Of a stretch of 64,000 bases of DNA, positions 61,199-64,000 are shown in pieces; the stretch's first letter is position 1, and each line of letters opens with the position of its first letter. Location: the NCBI GenBank assembly GCA_958352845.1, contig CATWQC010000009.1, positions 1 to 64,000 on the forward strand, written 5' to 3'. Source of the stretch: an uncultured Collinsella sp. (GTDB taxonomy: Bacteria > Actinomycetota > Coriobacteriia > Coriobacteriales > Coriobacteriaceae). A program made the translations under genes and the position numbers. The notes under the pieces were generated by a model that searched no databases, was not told where the DNA came from, and was given only the letters and a program-made list of their open reading frames with translations.

Positions 61199-63499
61199 TT
61201 ACTCGGCAGCGGCCTTGAACTTGTTGTAGTTGATCAGGCAGCCGGCCTTGACGATGGCGCGCTCCTCTGCCGTCATATCGGCAATGTAAAGCTCAATCCG
61301 CTCGACCGTGCCGTCGGCGCGCACCACGTAGGCGGCGATGTCCTTCAGGTCGCCATCGAGCGCGGCACGGATACCCGGCACAAAGACGTAGTCGCCCACC
61401 TCAAAGTTAGGCTCGGCCTCCATCTGGAAGGGCACCATGCCCCAGTTCATCACGTTGGAGCGATAGCGCTTGGTGGCATACTCGTGGACGATGTTGGCCA
61501 GGCCGCCAATCACGCGCTGGCAGCTCGCGGCCTGCTCGCGGGCAGAACCGTCACCGGGCTTCTTGGCATAGAGCATGGAGCCGTACTCGGTCGCCTTGGC
61601 GTCGGCAGCGACACCCGCGCCGGCCAGTGCCTCAAACACGCCCGCAAGCTCGGCATCAAGCGCCGCCAGGTCACCCGCGGCCTCGCCGGCCACGCGACGC
61701 TTTTCCACCGCGTCGACCTCCTTGGAACGACCCACGTAGGCCGGATCGCGGCGGCTGAGAGTAAACTCGGCCAGGCCCAGCGGGTTGGAGCGGAAGGAGC
61801 TCGTCTCGCCCGAAGGAATGAGCTCGTCGGTCGTGGTGACCGGGTCCATGATCTTGGAGCACACCTTGAGCAGGATATCGTCGCCGAGAGGCTCCATCGC
61901 GGGCCACGGCTTGATATTGGGACCCTCGACCAGCTCGTCGGCAGGCTCCGCCTTGCCAAAGCCCCAGTACACACGCTTTTTGTACGGCGCGTCGTCAAAG
62001 GTGTACTCGCAGGCCTCGTCCCAAGTCTCCTCGGGCAGGTCGGTCGCCGGCGTCAGGACGCCGCCGTTGGCAGCCGTCGCCGCAATGGAGCGGGCGTCCA
62101 TCAGGGCCACGGCGCTCAGCTGGCCATTACCCGGCTTGGAACCCTCGCGGTTGGGGAAATTGCGCGTGGTGTGGCGGATGGACAGGCCGTTGTTGGCAGG
62201 CGTGTCGCCGGCACCGAAGCACGGGCCGCAGAATGCCGTGCGAACGATCGCACCGGCCTCCATAAGGTCGTAGATGTAGCCGCGGCGTGTAAGCTCGAGT
62301 GCCACGGGCTGACTCGTGGGATAGACCGACAGCGAGAACTCGCCGCAGCCGGTGTTGGCACCCTTGAGCACGCGGGCAGCCTGGACCACGGAGTCGTAGT
62401 TGCCGCCCGAGCAGCCGGCGATAACGCCCTGCTGCACGTGCAGCTTGCCGTCGACGATCTTGTCGAGCAGGCTAAAGTGCGTCTTGCCCTCGCCGATCTT
62501 GGCGGCCTCGAGCTCCACTTCATGCAGGATGTCCTCGAGGTTCTCGTTGAGCTCGTCGATCTCAAAGCCGTTGGAAGGATGGAACGGCAGCGCGATCATG
62601 GGCTTGATGCTCGACAGGTCGACCTCGACGCAACCGTCGTAGTAGGCGACATCGGCGGGCTTGAGCTCGCGGTAGTCGTCGCCGCGGCCGTGCATGGTCA
62701 AAAACGCGTGCGTGTCCTCGTCGGTGGCCCAGATGCTCGACAGGCAGGTGGTCTCGGTGGTCATGACATCGACGCCGTTGCGGTAATCGGTCGTCATGTT
62801 CGCGATACCCGGGCCCACAAACTCCATGACCTTGTTCTTAACGTAACCCTTGGCAAAGACAGCGCGGATGATGGCGAGCGCCACATCGTGCGGGCCGACG
62901 CCGGGGCGCGGGGCACCCGTGAGGTAGATGGCCACGACGCCGGGATAGGCGACATCGTAGGTGTCGCGCAGCAGCTGCTTTGCCAGCTCGCCGCCGCCCT
63001 CGCCCACGGCCATGGTACCCAGGGCGCCGTAGCGGGTGTGCGAGTCGGAGCCCAGGATCATCTTGCCGCAGCCCGCGAAGTTCTCACGCATAAAGGAGTG
63101 GATGACGGCGATGTGCGGCGGAACGAAGATGCCGCCGTACTTCTTGGCAGCCGAGAGGCCAAAGACGTGGTCGTCCTCGTTGATGGTGCCGCCCACGGCG
63201 CACAGCGAGTTATGGCAGTTGGTAAGCACGTAAGGCAGCGGGAACTGCTCCATGCCCGAGGCGCGCGCCGTCTGGATGATGCCGACAAAGGTGATGTCGT
63301 GGCTCGCCATGGCGTCGAAGCGAATCTTGAGCGCCTCGGGGTCGCCGGACGTGTTGTGTGCTTGGAGGATCGAATACGCGATGGTGCCACGCTTGGCGTC
63401 CTCGGGCGTCTGCGTAATACCGCGCTCGGCAGCCTCGGCCACAGGCACAACCTCGCTGCCGCCGCGCAGGTAGATGCCGTCCTCGTACAGCTTAACCAT
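61199..63499 (-). CDS. Aconitase-family hydratase
   Basis: A 766-aa protein of the aconitase superfamily, resembling the YbhJ-type group rather than AcnA or AcnB in order and length. Substrate-side motifs: GSDSHTRYGALGTMAVGEGG, the [4Fe-4S] ligands in VIAGCSGGNYDS and TAFCGPCFGAGD, then RNFPNREGSKPGNGQLSA. The C-terminal swivel domain has SNVMNWGMVPFQ and FVPGIRAALDGD. It likely hydrates/dehydrates citrate or a related tricarboxylate; the exact substrate cannot be read. GTGGGAGACAGT precedes ATG 63499, which is used instead of the longer open frame to 63679. No other citrate-cycle gene is adjacent. Confidence 0.88.
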   Translation of the reverse strand: MVKLYEDGIYLRGGSEVVPVAEAAERGITQTPEDAKRGTIAYSILQAHNTSGDPEALKIRFDAMASHDITFVGIIQTARASGMEQFPLPYVLTNCHNSLCAVGGTINEDDHVFGLSAAKKYGGIFVPPHIAVIHSFMRENFAGCGKMILGSDSHTRYGALGTMAVGEGGGELAKQLLRDTYDVAYPGVVAIYLTGAPRPGVGPHDVALAIIRAVFAKGYVKNKVMEFVGPGIANMTTDYRNGVDVMTTETTCLSSIWATDEDTHAFLTMHGRGDDYRELKPADVAYYDGCVEVDLSSIKPMIALPFHPSNGFEIDELNENLEDILHEVELEAAKIGEGKTHFSLLDKIVDGKLHVQQGVIAGCSGGNYDSVVQAARVLKGANTGCGEFSLSVYPTSQPVALELTRRGYIYDLMEAGAIVRTAFCGPCFGAGDTPANNGLSIRHTTRNFPNREGSKPGNGQLSAVALMDARSIAATAANGGVLTPATDLPEETWDEACEYTFDDAPYKKRVYWGFGKAEPADELVEGPNIKPWPAMEPLGDDILLKVCSKIMDPVTTTDELIPSGETSSFRSNPLGLAEFTLSRRDPAYVGRSKEVDAVEKRRVAGEAAGDLAALDAELAGVFEALAGAGVAADAKATEYGSMLYAKKPGDGSAREQAASCQRVIGGLANIVHEYATKRYRSNVMNWGMVPFQMEAEPNFEVGDYVFVPGIRAALDGDLKDIAAYVVRADGTVERIELYIADMTAEERAIVKAGCLINYNKFKAAAE

Positions 63500-63673
63500 A
63501 CTGTCTCCCACTCTGCCCGAAAGGCTCGGGCGCATAGCATACATTCGTTCAATATCGTGCCATAGAACAGTTGCGAGTGGGTTACGAATCTGCACGTTCA
63601 CTTTATCTCGGTAAAGTAAAGGACGAGTCCGGCGTAAACCGGCAGATTTGGTGCAAGAGTGTCCCTTTCGACT
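63500..63673. other. Region upstream of the hydratase gene
   Basis: Contains the hydratase promoter on the minus strand. The long open frame through it (63500-63679) has no ribosome site at its far end and is probably leader. I cannot assign promoter hexamers with confidence. Confidence 0.4.
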
Positions 63674-63701
63674 AGTCATTTAAGAACGTCCCCAATGACT
63701 A
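63674..63701. repeat. Short intergenic palindrome (family E, copy 2)
   Basis: TAGTCATT (63674-63681) and AATGACTA (63694-63701) pair around TAAGAACGTCCCC. The last 20 bp (63682-63701) are identical to 61-80. Confidence 0.7.
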
Positions 63702-63738
63702 CCCATAACAACGCCGATGTTTAGGCGCGGACAGCGAG

Positions 63739-63838
63739 CGACGTCCAGAGCGAACAAGTTGGCATGAAAAAGGCAAGGCATAGACCTTCTGGTCATGCCT
63801 TGCCTTTTGAATGACAAATTGTCGCTCTGGACGTCGCG
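63739..63838 (-). terminator. Compound ~100-bp palindrome with terminator
   Basis: Outer arms GCGACGTCCAGAGCGA (from 63738/63739) and TCGCTCTGGACGTCGC (to about 63838) are perfect complements. Inside, AAAAGGCAAGGCAT...GACC pairs with GGTC-ATGCCTTGCCTTTT (63766-63808). The inner stem ends in TTTT on the plus strand and, read on the minus strand, in TTTTTCATGCC. It ends the transcript of the gene that enters from the right. Confidence 0.75.
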
Positions 63839-63851
63839 CAGCGTCGAGCCG

Positions 63852-63877
63852 TTACGCCGTTCGGCAGAACGGCGTAA
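63852..63877 (-). terminator. Hairpin directly after the stop of the last gene
   Basis: TTACGCCGTTC (63852-63862), loop GGCA, and GAACGGCGTAA (63867-63877): an 11-bp perfect stem 1 nt past the stop codon of the partial gene. With no T run it may be a 3'-end stabiliser working with the larger palindrome at 63739-63838. Confidence 0.6.
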
Positions 63878-63878
63878 C

Positions 63879-64000
63879 CTAGAGATCCCCGCCGGCGCCC
63901 AAAAGCTTGCGCATGACTTGCTCGGGGTTAACCGAGCCGTCGCGCGGGGCCAGGGCGGTGATCTTCTTCTGCATCTTGTACTCGTGCAGCTCGTCCTCGA
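63879..64000 (-). CDS. 3' end of an unidentified gene (cut by window edge)
   Basis: The minus strand is open from the window edge to TAG at 63879-63881. The last 40 residues read EDELHEYKMQKKITALAP then RDGSVNPEQVMRKLLGAGGDL. The end looks like a real charged C-terminal helix with normal codon use for this genome. I do not recognise the protein from this fragment. Confidence 0.7.
   Translation of the reverse strand, partial: EDELHEYKMQKKITALAPRDGSVNPEQVMRKLLGAGGDL

Overview
The window looks like a chromosomal segment of a gut-type Coriobacteriia actinobacterium, most likely a Collinsella-like species. This is an inference from gene content: no 16S rRNA or other phylogenetic marker was tested. 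The DNA is GC-rich. It carries an actinobacterial FHA / Ser-Thr kinase / PP2C / SEDS-PBP / PASTA-kinase cell-wall locus, anaerobic energy genes (pyruvate:ferredoxin oxidoreductase, Fe-S/flavin oxidoreductase, carbamate kinase), a mannose-family PTS and a fructoselysine utilisation operon. Most genes use clear Shine-Dalgarno sequences.

Layout. 0-8.2 kb: carbamate kinase (-), a DUF3830 pair (+), an AAA/DUF4143-type ATPase (+) preceded by three 34-bp-period repeats, and nifJ (-). 8.6-15.8 kb: an AT-richer accessory island bounded by two ~540-bp direct copies of the 3' end of an FHA-domain gene. It holds a radical SAM/SPASM maturase, two short Cys/Asp-rich precursor-like peptides with a shared MKHIHP leader start, a 35-aa membrane peptide, an IS110-like transposase relic, an ABC exporter and a decayed methyltransferase. 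15.4-19.1 kb: a three-gene signalling operon (-) of membrane protein, kinase and FHA protein; the kinase appears frameshifted near its C terminus. 19.3-24.4 kb: recR, ybaB and dnaX (-), plus two membrane proteins (+). 24.6-34.7 kb: kinase, FhaA, FhaB, PP2C, a SEDS-transpeptidase fusion and a PASTA kinase, all (+) and tightly packed. 34.9-40.5 kb: fructoselysine operon (-) with kinase, deglycase, epimerase, YfcC-type transporter and GntR/UTRA regulator. 40.6-42.9 kb: a graveyard of gene remnants ending in a multiply broken iron-alcohol dehydrogenase. 43-46.6 kb: tRNA-Arg(CCT), DUF956 and the mannose PTS (-). 47-52.3 kb: hypA, a 925-aa flavin/Fe-S oxidoreductase, a divergent TetR regulator and a DUF5692 membrane protein. 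52.5-64 kb: a membrane protein, a second ATPase under a long inverted repeat, a small acidic protein, clpB, two small membrane-anchored proteins embedded in repeated palindromes, an aconitase-family hydratase and the 3' end of an unidentified gene.

How the parts relate. The 24.6-34.7 kb genes probably couple phosphorylation (two kinases, one phosphatase, two FHA readers) to peptidoglycan synthesis by the fused SEDS-transpeptidase. The 15.4-19.1 kb operon is a second kinase/FHA unit of unknown output. The fructoselysine operon has a complete promoter (TTGACC - 17 bp - TATACA on the minus strand) bracketed by two copies of a 20-bp sequence exactly 50 bp apart, a good candidate binding site for its GntR regulator.

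The strongest candidate for something undescribed is the 9.66-11.79 kb cluster. Both peptides carry repeated Cys-x3-Asp motifs, the pattern that PapB-type (freyrasin) ranthipeptide maturases crosslink, next to a dedicated radical SAM/SPASM enzyme with seven or eight C-terminal cysteines. Intergenic regions also carry several families of palindromic repeats, densest at 58.9-61.2 kb.
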